From DATJLY01 sp035518375 (GTDB lineage Bacteria; Pseudomonadota; Alphaproteobacteria; ATCC43930; CGMCC-115725): a stretch of 59,144 bases of DNA. The stretch covers positions 1 to 59,144 of the forward strand of contig DATIXQ010000038.1 in the NCBI GenBank assembly GCA_035518375.1, given 5' to 3'. The translations under genes were made by a program, and so were the position numbers. Under the pieces are notes generated by a model. The model saw only the letters and a list, made by a program, of their open reading frames with translations, was not told the DNA's origin and did not search any database. Position 1 is the first letter of the stretch; each line of letters begins with the position of its first letter. Of this stretch, positions 8,162 to 16,683 are shown piece by piece.

Positions 8162-9157
8162 GTGGCGCGACGGCGGGTGCACGTCGCCGTCGCCGCGGGC
8201 GCGCTTGCGGGCCTCGGGCTCGGCATCGCGCTCGTGGCCTGGTTCGGCGCCAGCGCGGTGCTTAAATCACTCGAGGCCATCGGCTGGCGCGGGCTCGGCG
8301 CCATCATTGCGGTTCATCTTTTCCAGATGGCGCTGTGCGGCCTCGGCTGGTGGGTGCTGCTGCCGGACGAGTGCCGCGTCGGCATCCTCACCGCGACGGC
8401 CGCGCGCCTCTTGCGCGATGCGGGCTCGGAGCTCTTGCCGATCTCGCCCGCGGGCGGCGCAGTGATCGGCGCACGCGGCCTCGTCTTGGCGCACATGCCG
8501 TTCGCGATCGCGTTCGCCACGTCCGTCGTCGACATCACGCTCGAGCTGTTCGGACAGCTCCTGTTCACGGCCTTGGGCGTGGCGCTGCTGCTCAGGGGCG
8601 GCTGGGGGCCCAAGATCGGCGAGACGGCGCTCATCGGGCTTGGCGTCGGGCTTGCCGCGGCGATCGGGTTCGTGCTGGCGCAGCGCGCCGGCATGTTCCT
8701 GCTGCTCGAAGGGCTGACGAACCGCATTGCGCGGCACGAATTGGGGCAGGAAACCGGCCGTGTGCACGACGCGATTGCGGCCTGCTATCGCCGCGGCCGC
8801 GCCAACCTATGGGGCTTCCTCTGGCACCTCGCAGCGTGGTTCACGTCGGTCGCCGAGGCATGGGTGGCGATCGCCTTCCTCGGCGCCCATTTGACGCTGC
8901 CGCGGATCGTGGTGCTCGAAAGCCTGATTTACGCCCTCCGCAGCGCCGCCTTCTTCGTGCCGAGCGGATGGGGCGTGCAGGAGGGCGGCTATGTCGTCCT
9001 CGGCGCACTTGTCGGCCTGCCGCCCGACATGGCTCTGGCGGTTTCGCTCGCCAAGCGCGCGCGGGAGCTTGCGATCGGGCTTCCGGTGCTCGCGATCTGG
9101 CAGGCGCTTGAGGCGCGCCTCTTGCGCCGAGGCGGCTCTACGAGCGCTTCAGTTTGA
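8162..9157 (+). CDS. HpnL-like / lysylphosphatidylglycerol-synthase transmembrane-family protein
   Basis: A 331-residue integral membrane protein with about seven to eight hydrophobic helices, starting at a GTG 7 bases after the aldolase/SDR gene. The C-terminal FVPSGWGVQEGGYVVLGAL segment and the SLAKRARELAIGLP segment match the HpnL branch of the UPF0104 family. HpnL proteins are linked to hopanoid biosynthesis or transport in many hopanoid makers, but no other hpn gene is in this window, so the assignment rests on sequence similarity alone. Its 3' end overlaps the convergent amidohydrolase gene by 20 bases. Confidence 0.8.
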   Translation: MARRRVHVAVAAGALAGLGLGIALVAWFGASAVLKSLEAIGWRGLGAIIAVHLFQMALCGLGWWVLLPDECRVGILTATAARLLRDAGSELLPISPAGGAVIGARGLVLAHMPFAIAFATSVVDITLELFGQLLFTALGVALLLRGGWGPKIGETALIGLGVGLAAAIGFVLAQRAGMFLLLEGLTNRIARHELGQETGRVHDAIAACYRRGRANLWGFLWHLAAWFTSVAEAWVAIAFLGAHLTLPRIVVLESLIYALRSAAFFVPSGWGVQEGGYVVLGALVGLPPDMALAVSLAKRARELAIGLPVLAIWQALEARLLRRGGSTSASV

Positions 9158-10163
9158 GCATCCGCACCGTGTTGGCGTGATAGAGCTTCTCGCGCTCCTC
9201 TTCGGAGAGCTTCAAGGCATCGATCGCCTTGATGAGCTCGCGGATGAAGAGCGGCCCGCCTTCGGGATCGAACGGGCAATCGGTGCCGAACATGACGTGA
9301 TCGCAGCCGAAGAAATCGAGGCCGAGGCGGATGCCGGGCGCCCAGCCGTTGATCGCGGTGTCGCCGTAGAACATCTTGAAGTAATCGACTGGGTTGCGGC
9401 CCTTGGCCTTCATGTCGGCGATGATCTTCGGATAATGCGGCTCGGCCAGCTCGCGCGTACCGAGCTGCTCGAGGCCTAAGCGAATGCGCGCCTCGAGGAA
9501 CGGCGCCATCGCGCCCAGATGGTGCGTGATGATCTTGAGATTGGGCCAGCGATCGAAGAAGCCCGAGAACACCATGCGCGCCATCGCGGCACTCGTCTCA
9601 TAGGGCCAGCCGAACACCCACCAGATGTCGAATTTCGACTGCTTCTCGACCGGGTAGTCGGCGAAGCCCGCCGGCCGCGTCGGATGCATCCAGATCGGGA
9701 GATCGTAGTCGGCCATGGCGGCGAAGATGGGCTCGAACTCGGGATCATCGAGCGGGCGCCCGTTGACGTTCGTGAAGATCTGAATGCCGCGCGCGCCCTG
9801 CTTCTCGATCGCGCGCTTCATCTCCTCCAGCGTTGCCTTGATGTTGTTCATCGGCACCGAGGCGACGAAGGCGGGAAACTCGTTCGGGTGCTTGGCGCAG
9901 ATGTCGTGCATCCCGTCATTCGCGATGCGCGCCAATTCCGGCGAGCGCTCGGCCGGCGCCACGAATTCGATCGCGGGCATCGAGAGCGTCAGGATCTGCT
10001 GATACTCGCCGAACTCCTTCATCATGCGGAGCCGCGCGTCGAGATCGTAGAGCACGGGGATCGCGGTCCAGCGCCGCACCGCTGCCTTGTTGGGAATGAC
10101 CTCGACCATCTTGTCGAAATAGGCCTTGGGGAAGATGTGCGGGAAGACATCGAGTTTCCGCAT
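9138..10163 (-). CDS. Amidohydrolase family 2 (ACMSD/decarboxylase type) protein
   Basis: A 341-residue TIM-barrel amidohydrolase of the ACMSD/gamma-resorcylate decarboxylase group. Recognisable metal-site pieces are His9 in LDVFPHIFP, WMHP near residue 152, THHLGAMAPF near 214 and FGTDCPFD near 294. In most members the N-terminal metal motif is HxH, whereas here the first histidine position is Phe7, so only one of the pair remains. The likely chemistry is a metal-dependent non-oxidative decarboxylation or C-C hydrolysis of an aromatic or ring-cleavage acid. An AAGGA ribosome binding site precedes the ATG. Confidence 0.85.
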   Translation of the reverse strand: MRKLDVFPHIFPKAYFDKMVEVIPNKAAVRRWTAIPVLYDLDARLRMMKEFGEYQQILTLSMPAIEFVAPAERSPELARIANDGMHDICAKHPNEFPAFVASVPMNNIKATLEEMKRAIEKQGARGIQIFTNVNGRPLDDPEFEPIFAAMADYDLPIWMHPTRPAGFADYPVEKQSKFDIWWVFGWPYETSAAMARMVFSGFFDRWPNLKIITHHLGAMAPFLEARIRLGLEQLGTRELAEPHYPKIIADMKAKGRNPVDYFKMFYGDTAINGWAPGIRLGLDFFGCDHVMFGTDCPFDPEGGPLFIRELIKAIDALKLSEEEREKLYHANTVRMLKLKRS

Positions 10164-10174
10164 GGCTTGTCCTT

Positions 10175-10194
10175 TGTCTCTTGGTGTCTCTTGG
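10175..10194. repeat. Tandem 10-bp direct repeat in amidohydrolase leader
   Basis: Two exact head-to-tail copies of TGTCTCTTGG lie just upstream of the amidohydrolase start, in the 97-base gap shared with the divergent UDG-family gene. They could be a regulator half-site pair or chance. Confidence 0.4.
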
Positions 10195-10260
10195 CCGCCC
10201 GCTCCGCATATGTCACGCGCTCTGCCGCAATGTCAAACGCCGCGCTAGAACACTCCGATC

Positions 10261-10860
10261 ATGGAGGGAGCGAGCCGGAGCGAGGAGCGGGCATTGGCGC
10301 GCGTGCTGCGTGAGGCGCGGGCGTGCCGCGTCTGCGCGGCGGAGCTGCCGCTCGGACCGCGCCCGGTGCTGCGCGGGCGCGCCTCGGCGCGGCTTCTCGT
10401 GCTGAGCCAGGCGCCGGGAACGCGCGTCCACGAGACCGGGCTCTCCTTCAACGACAGGAGCGGCGACCGCTTGCGCGAATGGATGGGCATCGACCGCGAG
10501 GCCTTCTATGACGAAAGCCGCGTCGCCATCGTGCCGATGGGGTTCTGCTATCCCGGCCGCTACGAGGCAGGCGGCGACCTGCCGCCGCGGCCCGAGTGCG
10601 CGCCGCTGTGGCATGCCAAGGTGCTGGCGAAGCTGCCGCGGATCGAGCTCACCCTCCTCGTCGGCTCATACGCCATCACCTATTACATCAAGGAGCGGCA
10701 GAGCATGACCGACGCGGTGCGGCGCTGGACCAAATATCTCCCGGCCTACCTGACATTGCCGCATCCGAGCTGGCGCACGACGCTGTGGGAGAGCAAGAAC
10801 CCGTGGTTCGCGCAGGAGCTTCTGCCGGAGCTGCGCGCCCGCGTCGCGGCGCTGCTCTAG
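10261..10860 (+). CDS. Uracil-DNA glycosylase superfamily protein
   Basis: A 199-residue protein of the UDG fold related to family 4/5-like enzymes. The N-terminus has a CRVC pair and the motif-A region reads SQAPGTRVHETG, where the usual water-activating residue region is altered. The C-terminal HPSWRTTLW segment corresponds to motif B (HPSxR), which inserts into the DNA minor groove. A full 4Fe-4S cysteine set is not apparent. Whether it excises uracil or is another small-molecule or DNA-binding member cannot be decided by eye. It is convergent with the metallopeptidase gene, with a 4-base overlap at the stops. Confidence 0.8.
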   Translation: MEGASRSEERALARVLREARACRVCAAELPLGPRPVLRGRASARLLVLSQAPGTRVHETGLSFNDRSGDRLREWMGIDREAFYDESRVAIVPMGFCYPGRYEAGGDLPPRPECAPLWHAKVLAKLPRIELTLLVGSYAITYYIKERQSMTDAVRRWTKYLPAYLTLPHPSWRTTLWESKNPWFAQELLPELRARVAALL

Positions 10861-11249
10861 CCTTCGTTTTCGATGCGCTCCATGTCGTCGTCGCTGAAGC
10901 CGAAATGGTGGCCGATCTCGTGGATCAACACGTGGCGCACGATGCGGTCGAGCGGCTCGCCGGTCTCGCACCAATAGTCGAGGATCGGCCGGCGATAGAG
11001 GAACACCATGTCGATCGCGGGGCGCGGGCTCGAGGCCGATTGCCGAGGCAGCGCCACGCCGCGATAGAGGCCCAGAATGTCGAACGGGCTTTCGAGCCCC
11101 ATCTCCTCTTCGGTCTCCTCGTCGGGGAATTCCTCGACGCGGATCACGACGGGGCCGAGATGACGCTTCAAGCGCGAGGGGATTGAGGCGAGCGCCGTCT
11201 GGGCGAGCGCGTCGAGATCGGCGAGCGAGGGTGCGAGGAGATCGCTCAA
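10857..11249 (-). CDS. Minimal zincin metallopeptidase family protein
   Basis: A 130-residue protein with a HEIGHHFGFSDDDMERIE motif at the C-terminus. It supplies two zinc-ligand histidines, the catalytic glutamate and a downstream acidic ligand. It belongs to the DUF1025-type minimal metallopeptidases, which are cytoplasmic and lack an extra specificity domain. An acidic EEFPDEETEEEMG stretch precedes the core. The start appears to be a TTG at 11249 with AGGA just upstream. It is divergent from phhB, with 35 bases between start codons. Confidence 0.82.
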   Translation of the reverse strand: MSDLLAPSLADLDALAQTALASIPSRLKRHLGPVVIRVEEFPDEETEEEMGLESPFDILGLYRGVALPRQSASSPRPAIDMVFLYRRPILDYWCETGEPLDRIVRHVLIHEIGHHFGFSDDDMERIENEG

Positions 11250-11284
11250 GTCCTATAGTCCCGTCGAAAGCGATGGAGGCTGCG

Positions 11285-11593
11285 ATGGTCGAGAGGCTTG
11301 CCGGAGCGGCGCGCAAGGAAGCGATGCGCGAGCTGCGCGGCTGGAACGATGTCGAGGACCGCGACGCGATCCGCAAGGTCTTTCACTTTGGCACCTTCGG
11401 CGAGGCCTGGGGCTTCATGAGCCAAGTGGCGCTCTTCGCCGAGAAGATGGATCACCACCCGGAATGGTTCAACGTCTATAACCGGGTCGAGATCATCCTA
11501 TCGACGCACGATTGCGAGGGCCTGTCCGAGCGTGACGTGAAGCTTGCGCACGCGATCGAGGAGATCGCGCCGCAGCGCGATAAGCGACCCTAG
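11285..11593 (+). CDS. phhB: Pterin-4a-carbinolamine dehydratase
   Basis: A 102-residue protein that matches the family in length and carries the MDHHPEW histidine pair and tryptophan of the active site. It dehydrates 4a-hydroxytetrahydrobiopterin, regenerating the pterin cofactor of aromatic amino acid hydroxylases. No phenylalanine hydroxylase gene is in the window. The start is fixed by a perfect GGAGG at 11275-11279, five bases before the ATG. The stop codon overlaps the end of the convergent SDR gene by 4 bases. Confidence 0.92.
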   Translation: MVERLAGAARKEAMRELRGWNDVEDRDAIRKVFHFGTFGEAWGFMSQVALFAEKMDHHPEWFNVYNRVEIILSTHDCEGLSERDVKLAHAIEEIAPQRDKRP

Positions 11594-12351
11594 CGCGGCG
11601 CCATCCGGAGCGCGCCGTCGAGGCGGATCGTGCCGCCATTCAGCATCGCGTTGCCGACGATCGCGAGCACGAGAGCGGCATATTCGGAAGGCTCGCCGAG
11701 CCGCGGCGGGAACGGCACGGATGCCGCAAGGCTCTTCTGCGCCTCCTCGGGCAGGCCCGCCACCATCGGCGTCGCGAAGACGCCGGGCGCGATCGCGTTG
11801 ACGCGAATGCCGAGCCGTGCGAATTCGCGCGCGGCCGGCAGCACAAGCGCGGCGACACCGCCCTTCGAGGCAGCATAGGCCGCCTGACCGATCTGGCCCT
11901 CGAACGCCGCGACCGAGGCGGTTGCCACGATGACACCGCGCTCGCCGCCAGCGAGCGGGTCGAGCGTGGTCATTCCGGCGGCGGCGAGCCGCATCACGTT
12001 GAAAGTGCCGACGAGGTTCACGTCGATGACACGCTTGAAGCGCGCAAGCTCGAGCGGCCCGTCGCGCCCGACGATACGCTCGGCCGTGGCGATGCCGGCG
12101 CAGGCGACAAGGATGCGCGCCGCCCCGTGCTTCTCCCGCGCCGCCGCAACGGCCGCTTCGGCCGATGCCGCATCGGCCACGTCGCAGCGGAACGCGAGGC
12201 CGCCAATCTCCCCCGCCACTTCTTGCGCCCGAGCCTCGTCGAGGTCGAGCACGCCGACCTTGGCGCCGGCCTTGGCGAGCGCCCGCGCCGTCGCCGCCCC
12301 AAGGCCCGACGCGCCGCCGGTGACGAGCGCCGCATGTCCCGCGATTTCCAT
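11590..12351 (-). CDS. SDR-family 3-hydroxyacyl-CoA dehydrogenase-like oxidoreductase
   Basis: A 253-residue classical short-chain dehydrogenase. It shows the TGGASGLG nucleotide loop near residue 11, CDVAD for adenine binding, the catalytic Ser in TASVAAFEG and the YAASKGG Tyr-Lys pair. The sequence resembles the type II 3-hydroxyacyl-CoA dehydrogenase/HSD10 group, which oxidises short branched or straight 3-hydroxyacyl-CoA with NAD. It is divergent (about 110 bases) from scoAB, consistent with a role in ketone body or acyl-CoA catabolism. Confidence 0.85.
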   Translation of the reverse strand: MEIAGHAALVTGGASGLGAATARALAKAGAKVGVLDLDEARAQEVAGEIGGLAFRCDVADAASAEAAVAAAREKHGAARILVACAGIATAERIVGRDGPLELARFKRVIDVNLVGTFNVMRLAAAGMTTLDPLAGGERGVIVATASVAAFEGQIGQAAYAASKGGVAALVLPAAREFARLGIRVNAIAPGVFATPMVAGLPEEAQKSLAASVPFPPRLGEPSEYAALVLAIVGNAMLNGGTIRLDGALRMAPR

Positions 12352-12460
12352 GTGCCCCGCCCAGCGTTCCTAGCCTGAATGCGCGCGAGTCTAACACAAG
12401 GCTCGGCTTGGCGCGGGAAGCGCCGCCGTGCTATTCCGGACGCCGCGGGAGGCTCGACCG

Positions 12461-13165
12461 ATGGCGAACAAGGTTTATGCGGATGCCGACACAGCGCTGG
12501 CGGGGCTCCTCAAGGACGGCATGCTGATCGCCGCCGGCGGATTCGGGCTCTGCGGCATTCCCGAGGCGCTGATCGACGCAATCAAGGCCTCGGGCGTCAA
12601 GAATCTCACCGTCGTGTCGAACAATGCGGGCGTCGATGGCGCGGGGCTCGGCATCCTGCTCGAAACGAAGCAGATCAAGAGGATGGTCGCGTCCTATGTC
12701 GGCGAGAACAAGCTGTTCGCGCAGCAATTTCTCGCCGGCGAGCTTGAACTTGAATTCAATCCGCAAGGAACGCTCGCCGAGCGCCTGCGCGCCGGCGGCG
12801 CCGGCATTCCCGCCTTCTTCACGAAGACGGGCGTCGGCACCATGATCGCCGAGGGCAAGGAAGTGCGCGAGTTCGGCGGCGAGAAATACGTCATGGAGCG
12901 CGGCATCGTCGCCGACCTGGCGATCGTCCATGCCTGGAAGGCCGACCGCGAAGGCAACCTCGTCTATCGCAAGACGGCGCGAAACTTCAATCCGGTGATG
13001 GCGACGTGCGGCAAGGTCACGGTGGCCGAGGTCGAGCATCTCGTCGAGCCGGGCGAGATCGAGCCCGACGCCATCATGACGCCGGGCGTGTTCGTGCATC
13101 GCATCGTGCATCTTGCGAACCCGGTGAAGCGCATCGAGCAGCGCACGGTCAGGAAGCGCGGCTGA
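12461..13165 (+). CDS. scoA: 3-oxoacid CoA-transferase subunit A
   Basis: A 234-residue CoA-transferase alpha subunit with the glycine-rich GGFGLCGIPEALI loop near residue 26 and the SNNAG segment. With subunit B it moves CoA from succinyl-CoA to acetoacetate or another 3-oxoacid. The start is the ATG at 12461 with GGGAGG nine bases upstream; a frame beginning at 12428 adds unrelated residues. It lies 10 bases before scoB, so the two subunits are co-translated. Confidence 0.92.
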   Translation: MANKVYADADTALAGLLKDGMLIAAGGFGLCGIPEALIDAIKASGVKNLTVVSNNAGVDGAGLGILLETKQIKRMVASYVGENKLFAQQFLAGELELEFNPQGTLAERLRAGGAGIPAFFTKTGVGTMIAEGKEVREFGGEKYVMERGIVADLAIVHAWKADREGNLVYRKTARNFNPVMATCGKVTVAEVEHLVEPGEIEPDAIMTPGVFVHRIVHLANPVKRIEQRTVRKRG

Positions 13166-13175
13166 GGAGGAAGAG

Positions 13176-13811
13176 ATGGCCTGGACACGCGAGGAGATGG
13201 CGGCGCGCGCGGCCAAGGAGCTGCGCGACGGGTTCTATGTCAATCTCGGCATCGGCATCCCGACGCTCGTCTCGAACTTCATCCCGAAGGGCATGAGCGT
13301 GCAGCTTCAGAGCGAAAACGGCATGCTCGGCATGGGCCCTTTCCCGTACGAGGGCGAGGAGGACCCCGACCTCATCAATGCCGGCAAGCAGACCGTGACC
13401 GAGTTGCCGACGACGAGCTATTTTTCGAGCGCCGACAGTTTCGGCATGATCCGCGGCGGGCACATTGACATCGCCATCCTCGGCGCGATGCAGGTCGCGG
13501 AGAATGGCGATCTCGCCAACTGGATGATCCCGGGCAAGCTGGTGAAAGGCATGGGCGGCGCCATGGACCTCGTCGCGGGCGTCAAGAAGGTGGTCGTGGC
13601 GATGGAGCACACGGCAAAGGACGAGCCGAAGCTTCTGCGCCGCTGCACCCTGCCGCTCACGGGCGCGGGCGTCGTCGACATGGTGATCACCGACCTCGCC
13701 GTCTTCACCATCGACAAGAAGAAGGGCGCGATGAAGCTCATCGAGATGGCGCCCGGCGTTACGTTCGAGGAAATCCGCGCCAAGACCGAGGCGCATTTCA
13801 CGACGGGATAA
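13176..13811 (+). CDS. scoB: 3-oxoacid CoA-transferase subunit B
   Basis: A 211-residue beta subunit. The SENG motif contains the catalytic Glu47, which forms the glutamyl-CoA thioester intermediate, and YVNLGIGIPT near residue 21 is typical. Conserved C-terminal stretches include GGAMDLVAG and CTLPLTGAGVVDMVITDLAVF. It is preceded by GAGGAGGAAG and overlaps the convergent cpYpsA-family gene by 14 bases. Confidence 0.93.
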   Translation: MAWTREEMAARAAKELRDGFYVNLGIGIPTLVSNFIPKGMSVQLQSENGMLGMGPFPYEGEEDPDLINAGKQTVTELPTTSYFSSADSFGMIRGGHIDIAILGAMQVAENGDLANWMIPGKLVKGMGGAMDLVAGVKKVVVAMEHTAKDEPKLLRRCTLPLTGAGVVDMVITDLAVFTIDKKKGAMKLIEMAPGVTFEEIRAKTEAHFTTG

Positions 13812-14307
13812 GCCGCCTCAACAAATCCGCCATGAATTCGGTCGCGCGCGCCTCGAGGCCCGGCTCGTGGCTTTCGCGATTGCCGGCGACGTTGAGCACG
13901 AGCGCGCGACCTTGCGCAGCGGCGAGCCCACGGAGCCAGGACGCGGCCGCCTCAACCTCTGCCGCGCTCGTCTCGGCGACAACGCGCACCGGGCGGCCGA
14001 GGCGGCGGCAGGTCGCTTCGGTGAGGCTGCTGCCGGCGTCAAGGCGCGCGCCGATGATGAGCGTCGCATCCGAGTTCTCGACATTGGCCGTGGTGCGCGC
14101 GGGATAATGCCGCGAGGCATGCTCTACGAGGCCGAAGCTGCGCAGCAGCTCGGGCTCCGTGCCGCGCTCGGTGCGAAAGCCGCGCGGCGCCGTGCCGCCC
14201 GTCTCGACGCCGCATTGCCGCGCCGCCACGAGGCCCGCGCGGTCGGCCCCGGTCTGGCCGCCGCTGATGACGCGCGCGAGGACCGCGCTATTTCTTGAGG
14301 GCGGCAA
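13798..14307 (-). CDS. Circularly permuted YpsA/SLOG-family protein (putative molybdenum carrier)
   Basis: A 169-residue Rossmann-like protein beginning with the ISGGQTGADRAGL motif near residue 14 and a GGTAPRGFRTE segment, both typical of the cpYpsA branch of the SLOG superfamily. Some databases label this family putative molybdenum carrier. SLOG proteins bind nucleotide-derived ligands, and several branches are tied to stress or conflict systems. It follows ccmI with a 20-base overlap, so it is read as the last gene of the ccm transcript. The start seems to be a TTG at 14307, since no ATG or GTG fits the motif, which would keep its translation low. Confidence 0.75.
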   Translation of the reverse strand: MPPSRNSAVLARVISGGQTGADRAGLVAARQCGVETGGTAPRGFRTERGTEPELLRSFGLVEHASRHYPARTTANVENSDATLIIGARLDAGSSLTEATCRRLGRPVRVVAETSAAEVEAAASWLRGLAAAQGRALVLNVAGNRESHEPGLEARATEFMADLLRRLIPS

Positions 14308-15664
14308 GCGCGGCTGCCACTGTCTTGCGCTCGGGCGCGTCTTGCGGGAGCGCGGCCAAGAGCCGGTTCCAATATGAGGCCGCCTGGTCGGGCGCCTTCG
14401 CCTGCGCCGCGGCGAGGCCCAAGTACCACAGGACCTCCGGCTCCTGCGGCGATTGCGCCTCGACGTCGTGCAGCAACGTCACGACGCGCGGCGGGATCGG
14501 CTGTTCGAGCGCATTGCCATCGAGCAGCGCATCGACCTCGCCGAGCTTGATGTCGACATTCTTGGGATCGAGCTTCGCCGCCTGCTCGTAGGCATCGGCT
14601 GATTTGTCGCGCTCGCCCAGAACCGAATAGGAGCGCGCGAGGCGAACCCATCCGTCGCGGTCGTCGGGCTTCGCCTTGAGGTCGGCCGCGAGCTTGTCGA
14701 CCATACCGCGGATCATCTGCTGCCGCGCCTCGGGCGTCATGTTGGCGGCCGCCGCCATCTGGCCGGCGTCAGGACCGGGCGGCGCCTTCGTCTCCGCGGC
14801 TGCCGCGGCGGGCGGCGCGAGCGGCGGCGGCGCGATGCCGGCCTCTTTCGCCGTCTCGTCGATGCGGCGCTTCAACTCGGCGCGGACGGGCGCGTCGGCA
14901 GGCGATTCTGCGGCCATCTTCTGCCATGCCGCGATCGCCGCGTCGGTCTTGCCCGCCTGCGCGTCGGCAAGCGCGAGGTAGTAGCGCGCGACACCGTCCG
15001 TCGGGTCGCCTGCGAGCGCCTTCTTGAAATCGGCGGCGGCTTTCGGCGTCACGACGCCGTCGGCGGCGAAGGTCTCGGCCTCGCCGAGCGCCGCCACGAG
15101 ATCGCTGCGCTCCGGCGCGAGCGTAACGGCATGCGTATAGGCATCGACGCTCTTCTGCCAGTCTCGAAGGTTCGCCTCGGCGCGCGCCAGCGCCGCCCAG
15201 CTTTCCGTATCGTTGGGGTTCGCGCGAACCTTATCCTCGAGCGATTGCGCGGCTTTTTCGAGATCGTCCGTCGCGCCCGTGCCGGCGGCGACGCGGGACG
15301 AAGCGGGCTCATCCGGCACGCCGGGCGAGCCAAGGAACGCGTAGAGCCCCCCCGCGCCAGCAGCGAGCACGAGCGCCACGATCGCGGCCGCGATCGGCAG
15401 CGCGCGGCCTTCGCGCGGCGGCGCGCGGTCGGCGCGGTCGGCCGTCAGCAAACGCCGCTCGATCTCGATCCGAGAAATTTCGGCCTCGCGCTCGCCGATG
15501 AGCCCGCGCGCGCGGTCGCGTTCCAGTTCGCCCAACTGGTCGCGATAGACCGCGCGATCGAAATCGAGCCGCGGCGGGCCCACGCCGAGGCCCTTCATCA
15601 AAGGCGCGATCACCACCACGAGCGCCATTGCCGTCACGAGCGCGAGCGCCAGCGGCAGCAGCAT
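14288..15664 (-). CDS. ccmI: Cytochrome c maturation protein CcmI
   Basis: A 458-residue membrane protein. Two N-terminal transmembrane helices (about residues 3-25 and 95-115) flank a cytoplasmic loop rich in Arg and Glu. A large periplasmic TPR region follows, with repeats recognisable as DTESWAALARAEANLRDWQKSVDAY-type helices. CcmI binds apocytochrome c and presents it to the CcmF/H ligation complex. An alanine/proline linker (near 285-305) separates two TPR blocks. Its start overlaps the ccmH stop by one base (TGATG). Confidence 0.9.
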   Translation of the reverse strand: MLLPLALALVTAMALVVVIAPLMKGLGVGPPRLDFDRAVYRDQLGELERDRARGLIGEREAEISRIEIERRLLTADRADRAPPREGRALPIAAAIVALVLAAGAGGLYAFLGSPGVPDEPASSRVAAGTGATDDLEKAAQSLEDKVRANPNDTESWAALARAEANLRDWQKSVDAYTHAVTLAPERSDLVAALGEAETFAADGVVTPKAAADFKKALAGDPTDGVARYYLALADAQAGKTDAAIAAWQKMAAESPADAPVRAELKRRIDETAKEAGIAPPPLAPPAAAAAETKAPPGPDAGQMAAAANMTPEARQQMIRGMVDKLAADLKAKPDDRDGWVRLARSYSVLGERDKSADAYEQAAKLDPKNVDIKLGEVDALLDGNALEQPIPPRVVTLLHDVEAQSPQEPEVLWYLGLAAAQAKAPDQAASYWNRLLAALPQDAPERKTVAAALAALKK

Positions 15665-16134
15665 CAGCCCTCACCCTCGCCCAGAAGCTCGGCGACGCGG
15701 CGCGCCTCGCCGGGATCGAGCGGAAGAGGCGCCTCGGCGGGGCCGGGCCGATGGCGGCGCAGGTAGAGCACCGTGCCCACGCCGGCGAGCAGCAGAAGAC
15801 ACGCGGGGCCGAACCAGAGGGCGTAGGTCGCAGGCTCGACCGGCGGCTTCAGCAGTACGAACTGGCCATAGCGATCGACGATGTATTGGATCGCCTGCTG
15901 ATCCGTGTCGCCGGCGACGAGCCGCTCGCGCAGGATGACGCGCAGGTCGTGGGCGAGGGTCGCGTTCGAATCGTCGATCGATTCGTTCTGGCAGACGAGG
16001 CAGCGCAGCTCCTTGCCGATCGCGCGGGCACGCGCCTCGAGCGCGGGATTGGCGAGCATCTCGTCCGGCTCGACCGCGCGCGCGACGCCGGCAAGCGCGA
16101 GGAAAACGAGCGCCGCGGCGAGAATCCGTGTCAT
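15664..16134 (-). CDS. ccmH: Cytochrome c maturation protein CcmH
   Basis: A 156-residue protein with a signal sequence (residues 1-20), the LRCLVCQNESI motif with redox Cys45 and Cys48, and a C-terminal membrane anchor near residues 103-122. CcmH reduces the CxxCH cysteines of apocytochrome c for heme attachment. The ATG at 16134 is chosen because the signal peptide starts there and it overlaps the ccmG stop (ATGA). The frame is open further upstream without homology. Confidence 0.93.
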   Translation of the reverse strand: MTRILAAALVFLALAGVARAVEPDEMLANPALEARARAIGKELRCLVCQNESIDDSNATLAHDLRVILRERLVAGDTDQQAIQYIVDRYGQFVLLKPPVEPATYALWFGPACLLLLAGVGTVLYLRRHRPGPAEAPLPLDPGEARRVAELLGEGEG

Positions 16135-16667
16135 GACTGGCCCAGCTCCCGCACGAGCGGCACGAGCTCCTTCGCCACGTCCTCGGCCGTCAGCGGGCCG
16201 ACATGGCGGAGCCTTATGCGGCCTTCCTTGTCGACGACGTAAGTCTCGGGCACGCCATAGACGCCGAAATTGATGCCGACGCGGCCGCTCTCGTCGAGGC
16301 CGACGCTGCGGTAGGGATCGCCAAGCTGCTTCAGGAACTGGGTCGCGTCGCCGGCCTTGTCCTGCCACGCGATGCCGTAAACCGGAACGCCGAGGCGCTT
16401 GCCCAGATCCATCAGCAGCGGATGCTCGAGCCGGCACGGGATGCACCACGAGGCGAAGAAGTTGACGATCGTGACGCCGCCGCCGAGTTCCTTGCGGTCG
16501 AGGCCGGCGGTGCCGTCGACGCCGGCGAGCGAGAAATCGGGCGCCGGCTTGTCGATCATGGCGGACGGCAGCTCATGCGGATCGCGGCCGCTCTCGAGCG
16601 CCAGCCAGAAATACCCGGCCAGCACCGCGAACAGGAGAAGCGGCAGTGCGAAGAGAAGCCGTTTCAT
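16131..16667 (-). CDS. ccmG: Thiol:disulfide interchange protein CcmG/DsbE
   Basis: A 178-residue membrane-anchored thioredoxin-fold protein. A hydrophobic segment at residues 2-24 is followed by a periplasmic domain with ASWCIPC (Cys75 and Cys78) and the GVPETYVVD cis-proline loop. It passes reductant to CcmH and apocytochrome c. The start is the ATG at 16667, directly before the anchor, 16 bases after the ccmF stop. Confidence 0.93.
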   Translation of the reverse strand: MKRLLFALPLLLFAVLAGYFWLALESGRDPHELPSAMIDKPAPDFSLAGVDGTAGLDRKELGGGVTIVNFFASWCIPCRLEHPLLMDLGKRLGVPVYGIAWQDKAGDATQFLKQLGDPYRSVGLDESGRVGINFGVYGVPETYVVDKEGRIRLRHVGPLTAEDVAKELVPLVRELGQS

Positions 16668-16683
16668 CGTCACGGCGACGGCC

